From assembly GCA_963966185.1 (NCBI GenBank), contig CAWZYM010000111.1:1-64000 (forward strand): a stretch of 64,000 bases of DNA, written 5' to 3'. The notes under the pieces were generated by a model. The model had not been told where the DNA came from, did no database searches, and worked only from the letters and a program-made list of their open reading frames with translations. The DNA comes from Rhabditoides inermis. Lineage: Eukaryota > Nematoda > Chromadorea > Rhabditida > Rhabditidae. The position numbers and the translations under genes were made by a program. This document shows, in pieces, positions 44,901-55,067 of this stretch (its first letter is position 1; every line of letters begins with the position of its first letter).

Positions 44901-47900
44901 GAGGGTGAAGAAGACTGTATTCGTATTCTAGAACACTGAGCGTAAGAGAAGCAAGGAGAGGGCTAGCGTTACCACCTTGTGGTACGCCCTTCACCTGTTT
45001 GAAAATAAAACTACCGTACTGTGCATAAGCGCTTTCAACCAAAACCTTAGTTTTGGCTATAATTTCACTTGCCGACATTACACGCTTGTCTGCAATGTGC
45101 ATAACAGGATCGGAAGTATATTTAGAATATTTAGCAGATGTAATGAGAATATTTGGTTTTCCACAATTCTTGAAACACATATCAACAAGAAATTTCATCT
45201 TTTGCAAGATGAGATCATGCGGAAGATTAGTAAAAAGACTAGCAAAATCAGCACAATATAGAGAAAGGGATGTGTTCGAGACAGAGCGTAAGAAATCGGA
45301 CACTTTCATACTGTTAGTAATCGAAAAGTACATTTTGTGGCCATTTCTGGCAGCACCTTTAAGGCAAATGTTACGAAAGTGTCTTTCAAGATGTTTGTAC
45401 ACTACTTGGAGTTCCATGGAAAGACCCTTAGTGATACATTCGCGTGCCGCAGTGATGAAACGACATTTTACAGGATTTTTATGGAGCTTTGGGACTCCAT
45501 AAATATTAGGCAACACAGACTTATCGGGGTCAAAGATAGAAGAATATGTGAGTGAACTGTTTAGAACAGAAGGGTCACCTGTAAACGGCACATATACGGC
45601 ATTGCCAGAAGCCCTACCGTAACTTATGCCTAATTCAGCATCACAGAAAGAGATGTAAAGTCGCTTGCACATTACTACAAAATTACTTGAAGCTTTATCT
45701 ATAGTGGTAACTGTGAAACAATTATGTAGATCAGAAGTAATAGATTTAAAATTTGTAACGGAATTGAACTTTTTGCTCATAACACGATACTTAAGTTTAT
45801 CGTTAACGCAATCGAATATTTTGTTAGTGACGATGGAAATATTACGATCACTGATAGAGAGAAGATTTTTGTACTGATTAACCATGTCAGAAATAGCATT
45901 TCGAACAGTGTTGACAACAGTGGATACAGAGAGTTTGAGATTGGACACTCTCATATTAGCGCCTTTTTTCATAAATGATCTAAGGGAGTGATTAGAGATG
46001 ATAGAGAGGTCGCCTGTAAGAACGTGGCCATAGTGGGGATCACGGTGAGAATCGTATTCTGCATTGCTGCAGAAACAAGGAATCGAGTCCAGAGAAACTG
46101 GTCGGTCTCCTCTGTACTCTTTGATAACACGGCTATGATTCACCACATATTTACTCAAACGGTCGGTAGCCAGATGTGTCACTCGAATCTTCTGCTGGTC
46201 CTTGCGATTAAAGGAATTAAGAATACACAACACTTCACGAGTATTGAACAAGGAAAAGAGACCGAGGCTTTCCATATTTGTGAACAAATAAGGAATTTTC
46301 AAGAAAATCGTGTTTTTGAACAAGTCTTTAGTTTTGTTAGGAGTGTGGTCAATAGACCAATAGTAAACAGACAATAAAATTTCGAGTTTTAGCAAGTTTT
46401 GAAGAGAACGATTATCGAGAAGATATGACATCAGTTTATTTTTAGATTTATTAGACATACATAGGACGTTACGGTAACTCTCATACCAATTGCGAGCATT
46501 AGCTGCTTGCACAAGAGAAGACGTATCTGGCGTTCCACCTTTACCAGAGCCCCTCCTTTTGTTGGGACGCCGGCGAGTCTTCGGGCGGAAATTGAAGTAA
46601 GGATGAGATACCTTATCAAAAGGACGAATATGAGAGCGAGTGATGGTTTCATATCCTCTGATAGAGTCATTCAGACCCACAGGATATGCTGTAACAAGTG
46701 TTCGAATCCAGAATTCTTCACGCTCTTCCAATTTAACATTATTCATACGTTTGTCACTATTCACATCCACTACCTCCAAAATAGAGAGTTTGGCAAACGA
46801 CCAAGAGTGGCCATTTTGAGCAAAATGTTTATAAAGAGGAGTGTTAGAATACTTATTGTTGATAGCACTCTTATGTTCACGCATACGTTGCAAAAACTTG
46901 CGAGAGGACAGGCCAACATATTGAACACCACATAGATCGCAAGTAATACAGTAGATAACATTAGCAGTATTACAGTCACAGTTCGGAGTTTTTAAAGTCG
47001 TAACATGGCAGTTAGTAGCGTAGCAATATATTTTGTTAGAATGATCAACCTGAGGACAGATAAGACATTTAGTGTTTGGACAGTGTACACTAGTATGAGT
47101 TGTAGAATTAGATACTAGCAGAACGTTTTTCTTTTGACGTTTTACTAGTATGGAGTCACTGGTAGTAGAGAATTTGGTGATTAAATGCTTGGTTTGTGTG
47201 TTTGATTGGGATTTGGCAGGAGTGAAAGGTTTCAGAGACCCTTCTTGAGGCGGGATGCCTAAATAGGCGCCTTATGTACGACGACAGGCCTAGATGACAA
47301 CTCGGGTATCTCTGTTTCCCGAATCATCAAAGCGCAATCGAAGGTGGCTGCATGACAACCTCAGTAGTGAAATAAGAATAACATGTCATGGGCCCGGACC
47401 ACATGAGCCCTCCAGAGAGTAAAACAAATAGAATAAAAGAAAGAAAGAAATGTGTATAGATGTGTGACTCCTGCTACCAAACACTAATAGATCCAAAAAA
47501 GTACAGGTATGGGAAGGAAATAAGAAAGATTCTAATATTGCGGGTAAAATGCAATGAAATGAATGAAAGAAAAATATGAATGAAAAACTAACTTTCTCGT
47601 AGAGAGAAAGAAAGATAAATTGAAGAATAAGTAAACCCACTCACTGTCTCAAGGTGCATTTATGAGACTAGAGTGGGGTGAGCTGCTCTGTGCGACTGGC
47701 CAGGGTACCCGGCCGGTCACGGTGAGCAGCTCCGCACAATCCTTCCAGGTGCACTTAGGAAGGCATGCCGCGTTCTCCCTGGTGCACTTAGGGAGAACGG
47801 AGTCGGCACGGTGCAAGTCTCGCCGTAAACGGTGAGAGAGAAAATGAAGTAATACTGACAGAATAACTGGTAGTAGAATACATATACAATATTGGTTTAT

Positions 47901-48876
47901 ACGACAAAAAAGGTCAGACGTGCCTATAAAAGGCAGGGCAGGAAAGTATAACGTATAGAATAAAATGTGAAACAGTTAGAAGAAGTAAATGTAACGGAAT
48001 AAATTAAATAGTAAGAGACAAAGATAATATAAGTAAGAGTGAAAGCTGGAAAGAGACAAGACGCGCCTCTCTGCGTAGTACACGCGAGAGATCACAGTCA
48101 TGTGCTAACCAACTACAAACAATGAGGAATTGACAAAGCAGATAAAGTAGTTCACAAATAAATAAGAAACAGAATCCCTGTTTCGGCCCATTATCCTGCA
48201 GACAGGCTACATCAACGTACTATATCTAGAGTTACTGACTAAATGATAGAATCGAAATAAGAACATCCACTGTAATGGGCCTACTGCCTGAACGCTCATC
48301 AGTGCAGGGCCACAGCGGACGAAAGGAAAGTAGCGAACAAAGTAAAATCTGGAAAAAGAGTAGAAACCTATAATGAGAAAGTTAGAGTGAAGATTGTAAA
48401 CAAACAAACAAAAACAAAAAAAAGTTATATAAATCAAACATTCGCGCCCAAGAAATGGTGTGTGTGTTGTATAGATTGAACACCTTTGTTCAGCTGCCGC
48501 TGGCGTTGGAAGAGCGGAACGAGGAGGGAAAGGTGTTTGTGGACGACGAGCACCAGGAGAGGAGGGAGAAGGAGGAGAAGAGGTGGGTGGAGAGAGAGAG
48601 GAGGGAGAGAGAGAAAGTCTACATTTAGGCAGGAGCGGGTTCGCGCCGCGGTGCTGCTCGCGAACTGCGAGCAAAACGATCTCTTCCTCAACCGACTCGA
48701 CTGCGACAGCACTGGTCAGCTTCGTACTATCGATTGATATTGATTTATCGATTTCAGAGGAGTGTTCGGACTGGGAGGCGGAGGAGGTGGCTGAGATGGA
48801 CTTTGACGATGACTTTGAGCGCATCCTGCAGATCACCCGCGAGAGAGCGGAGAAGAGGGCGGCTGCTGACAACTAG
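41905..48876 (+). CDS. AT-hook nuclear protein, 11 exons, hosting a retroelement
   Basis: Exons 41905-42033, 42084-42217, 42277-42393, 42551-42671, 42725-42810, 42853-42982, 43204-43302, 43586-43714, 48494-48582, 48629-48714 and 48758-48876 join in phase and give 412 residues. The protein is low complexity and rich in Ser, Pro, Lys and Arg. Exon 6 holds an AT-hook-like core (KRGRPRKAA), which binds the minor groove of AT-rich DNA. Further basic stretches (RPKRARTS, RSKRARL) are likely nuclear localisation signals. The last three exons are different: a charged helical region followed by WEAEEVAEMDFDDDFERIL near the C-terminus, probably an interaction domain. I do not recognise the family. A chromatin-associated role is an inference from the AT-hook. 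The 4.8-kb intron 8 contains the Penelope-like element in opposite orientation. Confidence 0.7.
43794..44358 (-). repeat. Two tandem terminal-repeat copies at the 3' side of the Penelope-like element
   Basis: Two adjacent direct copies of about 280 bases (43794-44073 and 44074-44358) are nearly identical to each other and to the single copy at 48117-48402. Each begins AAACAATGAGGAATTGAC on the plus strand and contains TTCGGCCCATTATCCTGCAG. In element sense this reads CTGCAGGATAATGGGCCGAAA, which resembles the stem II and GAAA part of the hammerhead ribozymes carried by many Penelope-like elements. The CTGATGA core is not present in the right position, so a functional ribozyme is doubtful. Confidence 0.8.
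44383..47270 (-). CDS. Penelope-like GIY-YIG/reverse transcriptase protein
   Basis: The open frame extends from a stop near 47272 to the stop at 44383, about 960 codons. No ATG is present in its first 125 codons, so the true start lies further in, is non-ATG, or requires splicing. Order from the N-terminus: a Lys/Thr-rich leader; a Cys/His cluster (HCPNTKCLICP, then YC..TNCH); the GIY-YIG-like core (VIYCITC..CGVQYVGLS, followed by RMREHK and NTPLYKHF); an RT region with a changed DKG motif (TIDKASSNF), GVPKLHKNP, ADFASLF, KGVPQGGNASP, RYVDDVLILYD (catalytic aspartates near base 44857) and FLDITLRF; and a thumb-like C-terminal domain. RT motifs are those of Penelope-like elements and telomerase relatives. 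GIY-YIG is an endonuclease fold thought to nick target DNA. All RT catalytic residues seem present. It could be active or very recently silenced. Confidence 0.85.
47640..47850 (-). other. Hairpin cluster in the 5' non-coding part of the Penelope-like element
   Basis: Three strong stem-loops follow one another. One has a GAGCTGCTC stem closed by GAGCAGCTC. The next two are CCTTCC...GGAAGG and GTTCTCCCT...AGGGAGAAC, both with a GTGCACTTA loop. The shared loop and perfect stems suggest a structured RNA or protein-binding site in the element's leader. Confidence 0.5.
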
Positions 48877-49761
48877 ACGCTGGATCAGCCTCCCTCATTC
48901 TCTCCTCGTCTCACACTCAGTCTCCTCTCACTTTTACTAATATTCGTCTCTCTTTCGATTCTCTTGGTCCGTATAGCTCGAAATGTGTTCAATATATTAC
49001 TCGATTTTAGATCTGTGAATATGTGTTTGTATTAAATGTTTTCGTTCGGTTTTTGCGACAGTTGTGTTCGATTTGGTGCTGTGAGTTGAAATGAGATAAA
49101 TTTGTGATCGAGTTCTCTTTTTTTGTTCTAATATGAACTTATCAGTAACAAACGAGGATTGTTCGTCTGACCGATTTTTTTTCAAATATGACGAGTGACT
49201 ATCAACTATCAACTCATCAAATAAATGTTGATCATTTCAATCTTTCCTACATTTTTTTCGCTTCCAGAAATTGAACGAGTTACAATATGTCTCATTTCTG
49301 AGTGAGATCAAATAGATTTCTCGATGTTTGACCATTTCCGCGACTGAAAGTCGGAAAAAGATTTAAAAAAAAACGGCTGGCGAGCATATGATAATCCATG
49401 TAAGCACGTGGCGGGGTCGAAAAAGTATTTTCGGTATCGACTATGTATCATGCTCGACGATCAGCGAAGGGATTATAGCCTGCGCCAGAGCGATAGTTTT
49501 CGATCTACCTCGCTTGCAGTTCGAAACACGGTACCATAACCGTCTGCCTCTCTTGTTTTGCGTGCAATTGCCGAGAGCTGACTCTCCGTCTTGCTCTGAT
49601 CTACCCACCGCGCGCAACTTATTGCGAGAATAGAACTATATCCACACGGCAAAATTAAAATGTTGTTTCAGTTAGGAAAAGCGCCGCCTCTCAACTCTTT
49701 CTCCCTCCCCTTCCCCCTCTCTCTCCTCTCTTTTCTCTCTCTCCCTCTCTATCTCTCTCTT

Positions 49762-49799
<38 letters not shown>

Positions 49800-49910
49800 T
49801 CTCTCTCCCTCTCTCTCTTCTGTTCTGTATCTCTGGGTTAGAGAGCAGAGAGTACTGTATCGCATCATAACACAAACCCCACTGGCGCGTTATGGAGGGT
49901 ATATAAGGAC
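48877..49910. other. Intergenic stretch with a CT repeat
   Basis: The 3' flank of the AT-hook gene, then AT-rich DNA without a supported exon. A CT-rich repeat covers about 49700-49820. GGGTATATAAGG at about 49898-49907 resembles a TATA box, but it lies only a few bases from the ATG of the lipase remnant, so a missing upstream exon is more likely than a real promoter there. Confidence 0.4.
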
Positions 49911-50302
49911 ATGCCAGTGAGGACAGAACAGAACAGAGAGAAGCACACCGTCACAACAGAGGACGGCTATATTCTGGAGGTGTTCCGAGTGCCACACGGG
50001 AGGAGCAGCGGACCGAGTGGGGGCGGGGGTGGGTGAGAGTCTAGAGTGTCTTCTTGTCTAGGGTGTTTTCTAGTCTCGACGTAAAAGTTAGGTACACTAA
50101 AAATGATGGCAAGCGATTTTTTTCAACGAAACTGATCTAATAAAACGAAACTAGAAACAAAACAATATCGTTCACCTTCAGAAGCGTGTGATCATCATGC
50201 AGCGCGGGTTCATGTGCAGCAGCGATCACTGGGTGTCGAACCTGCCTGGACAGAGCCCCGGTACGCCCTTCCCTCCGGTCCCTCCCGGTCCACGCGACTC
50301 TC

Positions 50303-50388
<86 letters not shown>

Positions 50389-51912
50389 TCCTGCAGCCTT
50401 GGTGTTCGCCGATGCTGGCTTCGATGTGTGGCTGACAAACATGCGCGGAAACCGCTACGGCAAGGGGCACACCACCCTCGACTCGAAGAACGATGCGGCT
50501 TTCTGGGACTCTCCAGCTGGCAGGACATGTCAGAGAAGGATCTGCCGGCGCTGGTCGACTACGCCCTGCAGGCGACCGTCCAGCAGAAGCTCTACTACAT
50601 GGGACATTCGCAGGTCGGTTTTCGGAATCGTTCAACTTACGAAGGAACATCAGCGTTGTATTGTAATAATCTTTATCTGCCAAGAGAATATAGAGACACA
50701 GTGAAAAAAAACAGGAAACACAACAGGAAATGTACAGTGCGACAAATATTGAGCTGATCCTAGGCTATCTGTATCAAACATCTAGCTACTTATGGGGCTC
50801 CTAAACGTCTATGCGAAATGATTCACATACTCTAGTCATGTTCGCGAAGCTGGCTGCCGACCCGGCGTTTGGTGACAAGATCATTTGTTTCGATGCGCTC
50901 GCCCCTATTGGAAAGATGGAGCACATGGGTGGACTGATCCGTTTCATCAAGGAGAGTATGCTCTGGCTGGTGGAGGTATGATTACAGAGACAACGAAGAT
51001 TCATGATTAACTATTCAGAGCCTCTACAAAATGGGTGGTCAGCGCGAGTTCCTACCGAAGAGCCTGATCATGACCTATGTCGGTCAGACTGCGTGTCTCG
51101 TTCGGACACCTGAATGATCGATTTCACTCTGCAGCACCATTCTCTCTTCCATCTCCGGCAACGACTTCCACCAGAGCAACTGCGTGAGTGTCAATTGATT
51201 GAGTGCGCGCGTGCCGTGTCCGCGTGCCATGTCGATCGATAACTCGTTGCTACCAATGACACTGTTCAGTCGCGCAACGATATCTAAGTGGCGCAGACAC
51301 CGGGAGGCTCGTCTTTCAAGAATTTCATCCACTGGGCGCAAATGGTCAAGAACAAGAACGTGAGGGGTAGTGAGATGTTGTCAGGCAAACAGACAAAAAT
51401 GGAAAATCGGAAACTTTAGATCGCCAAGTTCGACCACACCGACGACTCGCGAGGCGTGGCGATGAACAAACAGCTGTACAACGCATCCAAGCCCCCGCTC
51501 TACGATTATGCCAAGGTGGAACGTTTGATTGATTATATATGTGAGGATTAAGCATTTATTGGGATCAGATAGTGTGTGAATTGAATAAAATGTAATTTTA
51601 TAGATGAGCGTGCCGACATACCTTTACTGGTCATCGAACGACTATATGGCGACGGGCAAGGATATCTGGGAGTACATGCTGCCCAAGCTGTCGGAAAGTG
51701 GCAACCTCAAGGTAGGAAATAATCTTCTTCTATTCTTCATGCATCAGATATCAACGATGGATCACTTTCAGGGCAACTTCACGTTCCATGACTACAACCA
51801 CTTTGACTTTGTGTGGGCTTCCAACCTCACGGAGCGCATCTTCTTCCCGATAGTCTACAACATCACCAACAACATCGTCGGTCCGAGTCTCGTCGAGCCG
51901 CCGAGGAATTGA
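49911..51912 (+). pseudogene. Lysosomal acid lipase-like gene, probably a pseudogene
   Basis: Ten exons of an abhydrolase lipase of the LIPA/gastric lipase family: 49911-50032, 50182-50260, 50397-50613, 50836-50975, 51019-51082, 51135-51183, 51270-51359, 51420-51515, 51604-51711, 51772-51912. Motifs: HTVTTEDGYIL at the start, SSDHWVSNLPG, ADAGFDVWLTNMRGN, the nucleophile elbow GHSQ(G) at 50600-50613, ALAPIGKM, HWAQMVK, and the final NHFDFVWASN, which contains the catalytic histidine region. Such enzymes hydrolyse cholesteryl esters and triglycerides in lysosomes or gut. Two lesions are visible: a one-base frame break at about 50512-50520, between FWD and WQDMSEKDL, and an in-frame TAA at 51285-51287. 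No signal peptide exon was found upstream. Sequencing error cannot be excluded for the frameshift, but the stop is a clean substitution. Confidence 0.75.
50300..50395. repeat. (CT)n before a lipase acceptor
   Basis: Nearly pure CTCTCT with a few TATC units running up to the acceptor CTCCTGCAG at 50396. Confidence 0.9.
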
Positions 51913-52058
51913 TGAGATTGACGATGTCGATAAAGTATTTCATAAATATTGTTGACTTGGTGAACTCATTCGACTCATGTGTCAACACGTTTGTCGTATC
52001 ATTTCCTATCCCCCTCTCCCCCCACCCGGTCGCGCGAGTCGCTGTTGCTTTCACGGCC

Positions 52059-52716
52059 ATGGACCTGCCGCACAGCGAGGAAAGGTGAGCATTCGAGAAG
52101 AGTCTTCGGTGGACCACTTTGTAGTGACTGGTCGCCACTGTTCCTGTTCGAGAGCAGCGAGGTGGAGAAGACCACGCTGGCAGTGCAGGTAATTTCTTCT
52201 ATCCTTGTTTATTATGCCTATCTTCATCAATCACAACTGTTAGATGATAGGCTGGTAGGGCAGAAACATTGCGTGCTATGCTTGTATGTAGGCGATGTAT
52301 GTCTCTTTACTACTTCTTCCCTATCAGTCACTCCCTCACATGATAATGCTATTGCGGAAAAATGTGAGCGTTTCACGAACACGATCTCATCTCCTTCACA
52401 GGACCCGCTCGCCATCCCACCCAGCCATGCCACGCTGGAGGACCTCCTCGAGCTGCTCACCTGCTCCATCTGCATGGAGCTCATGGAGAGGCCGGTCAGG
52501 TAAGAGAAGTATTTACTGTTTCACATCAAATATGTGTTGTTGTCTCAATCACCATGTATACGAACGATCCTCTAAGAACGATTGCAAAATTGGAACATCA
52601 CTGAATCATCGATTTTTTTCAGCCTGGTCTCGTGCGGCCACTCTGGCTGTCACGGCTGTGCGGTGCGATGGATCGCCACGTCGCCCACCGGACAGGCAGA
52701 GTGCTGGATCGTGAGC

Positions 52717-52781
<65 letters not shown>

Positions 52782-52783
52782 TG

Positions 52784-52843
<60 letters not shown>

Positions 52844-54207
52844 GTTTCAATACAGTGTCGCGTTCCGGCGGTGGCGCTTCTGCCGCATCCCACTCTGCGC
52901 GCAATGGTCGACGTGTGCAAGGATAAGGGAGGTGAGTGAAAAGAGAGAGTGGGGGGAGAGAGTGAGAGAGAGAGAGAAATCGTTCCAGACCAACAGACAA
53001 TCCGCGCGGAGGAGATGCAAGACATGGTCTTGGAGCATGAGAGGTACTGAGCATGGTATTCCATAAGCGCATAAGCCACTGAAACGTCTGAACACTTGTA
53101 ACATGATTCCATCGGAAGGTTCAACGTTGTCTATGAAAGAATATGCTTCGATTCCAGCGAGGCGTCGCGGCGTCTGACCGTGAACCGACGCACCGAGGCC
53201 GCATCCCTGAGGGAGCAGCTCGAGGAGCTCAGCCAGCGACACGCCAACCTCACCCACTCGGCACAGAGGGTGGGGGAGGGGGGAGGGAGAGAGAGGGAGA
53301 GAGGGAGGGAGGGAGGGGGAGAGAGAGAAAGAGACTCTCCAGGGTGTGGCTCCTTCTGTGCGCACACCCATGCGCGACCGCTTCCGCTTCGCTGTCGGTC
53401 CGCTCCCCGTCTCCCCGACCGGACCGCCGCTCTCCATCAACCACTTTCAGGTGCGATTCATCTCAACTTTTGGGATTTCTCACTTCTTATCTTCTTTCCA
53501 GGAGTCCCGCGCAGTTGCCGGTTCGGACGCGGTCGCGGAGTCGATGCCGTCACCAAGGGTGAGAGATTGCATTGAACTGTGGACATGTTGCGTCAAGGCA
53601 TATGTCGCTGTCTTATCAAAGTAGACTTCCATTATGAAACTACTTTGATATGTCACTGCCTTTTAGCCCAGTCGTCTTGCCGCCCCGCCTCGCGTACACA
53701 CGCCCAGACCTGACATGATGTTCAATCCCATGCGCAGGGTACGGTAATAGTACTGTAGCGTGTACTGTAGTGTCAGACTGTAGATGTACTGTAGATTCTT
53801 CGCGCTCGCGCTTCGGCTGTTTCGCCACCTGAGTCACCGGAGATGGTGAGTGTGTCCATACTAGGACATACTAGAATTGAATCCCGTTGACAGGCGGGAT
53901 TCCCGGATAGTCCCATCTCGCCGGTGCGGCGTCCCGAGACGCCAATTCCATCGCGCGCGCCTGTCCGGGTGAGTGTGTCTCTTCGGAGGCAACACCGAAG
54001 TGTTCGAGGGCGATCGGAAGTGTTTCGAAGGCATTCGATAGTTTTCCGAGGAGACTGACCGCAACATGTGGGAGTACTGTAGCATACCGTATACTCTAGG
54101 GTGTTCCTCGAGCGCCCGTTCGACCGGCGCCGGTGGCAGCTGCTCGCCCCGTTGCTGCTGCTCCCGCGCGAGCTCGATCGCTGGTCCAGCCGAGGTGGCG
54201 CAACTAG
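52059..54207 (+). CDS. RING-finger protein, probable E3 ubiquitin ligase
   Basis: The clearest exons are about 52102-52188 (start uncertain; the ATG at 52059 does not join it through a normal-sized intron), 52402-52499, 52623-52710 and 52856-52931, followed by exons near 52990-53046, 53158-53270, 53342-53450, 53502-53557, 53668-53740, 53792-53850, 53895-53970 and a last one ending TAG at 54207. Exons 2-4 together form a RING: CSIC, then SCGHSGCHGC, then CWIC, giving eight zinc ligands in C3HC4 order. Each half is interrupted by an intron. Next comes an acidic helix, a coiled coil (EAASLREQLEELSQRH), and a long Pro/Ser/Arg-rich tail. RING proteins of this layout usually recruit E2 enzymes; substrate unknown. 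AATAAA at about 54359. Exon borders in the tail are tentative. Confidence 0.65.
52711..52845. repeat. (CT)n with a (GT)n island inside the RING gene
   Basis: CT repeat from just after the donor at 52711, a short GTGTGT block near 52765-52785, then CT again up to about 52840. The intron is almost entirely repeat. Confidence 0.9.
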
Positions 54208-54955
54208 CACTCTTCACCCTCCACTCTTCGCGTCAACTTCCAAGACCGCCTGCACAACTTTCACTTACACAGTCCCTGTCTCCCATCTACGATACTCGAA
54301 TAATTTGATCAGACCACTTTACTCGATCATTGCCTTACTCGCTTGTGTATGATTTCGGGAATAAAGATTTCCCAATTCGACACGCGACAATATCTCATAA
54401 ATTTATTTGTCGCAGTAAAACCTCTCAAAAACGTCATCGAATAGTCACGAGAATGTGGGTGGGTGTGTAAATGTAAAAAATGCGGAAAGATTGTGCTGTA
54501 TGAATGTGGGAGAGATAGGTGCATAGGGGTTGGGGGGAGTGATGAAAAAAAGAATGCGATACAACAAACACGGGGGCTATCAAAACCTTCGGAGGACATG
54601 CGCAACATCAAAAATTCAATTCATAGAGGCTCGAGCGTCTAGAGACAATACACACACTCTATGATCGGGGGTGGGTGAGGGTATAGCGAGGAGACGAGAT
54701 ACCGTTGGCAACATGATTACAGAAAAGGGAGAGATACAACAGAGGGCATGTTGGCAGCTGGAGAAGAGAGAGAGACAAACACTGGAAGATACAGAGACGA
54801 GAGAGTGTGTGAAGGAATGAAGGGATACGAGAATTGAGCACTGAATGGAACACATCATCACCATCCGACACCATCCACCCCCCGACGAAGGCAGCCACGA
54901 CAGACACGCGCACCCAACCCAACACGACCGGAAGTGCCTTCTGGAAGGGGGGATC

Positions 54956-55007
<52 letters not shown>

Positions 55008-55067
55008 ACGTACCTATTCTAAAACGTGGCAGGGGCCGTGGTGGCAGGGGCGCGCGGCGGGCTGGGC
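54208..55067. other. Convergent intergenic stretch between RING gene and NLF-1-like gene
   Basis: Contains the poly(A) signal of the RING gene (AATAAA at about 54359) and the 3' flank of the minus-strand gene, with a (GA)n run at about 54957-55003. No exon supported. Confidence 0.5.

Larger units (their letters stand above)
43794..48402 (-). mobile_element. Penelope-like element with N-terminal GIY-YIG (Chlamys/Naiad type)
   Basis: Minus-strand element: a terminal repeat at 48117-48402, about 840 bases of non-coding 5' DNA, a single RT-containing frame (about 47270-44383), then two further tandem copies of the terminal repeat (44074-44358 and 43794-44073). A head-to-tail arrangement of terminal repeats, with one copy upstream and extra copies at the other end, is typical of Penelope-like elements (pseudo-LTRs). 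The GIY-YIG domain lies before the RT rather than after it, which places the element with the permuted-domain clade described as Chlamys/Naiad. It sits in intron 8 of the AT-hook gene. The long frame suggests a recent insertion. Confidence 0.8.

Noticed and set aside
23000..54000. Recurring ACTGTAG/TACTGTAG motifs in introns and flanks
   Set aside because: Scattered short motif without fixed spacing or structure; a similar bias is common in nematode introns and gives no specific feature.
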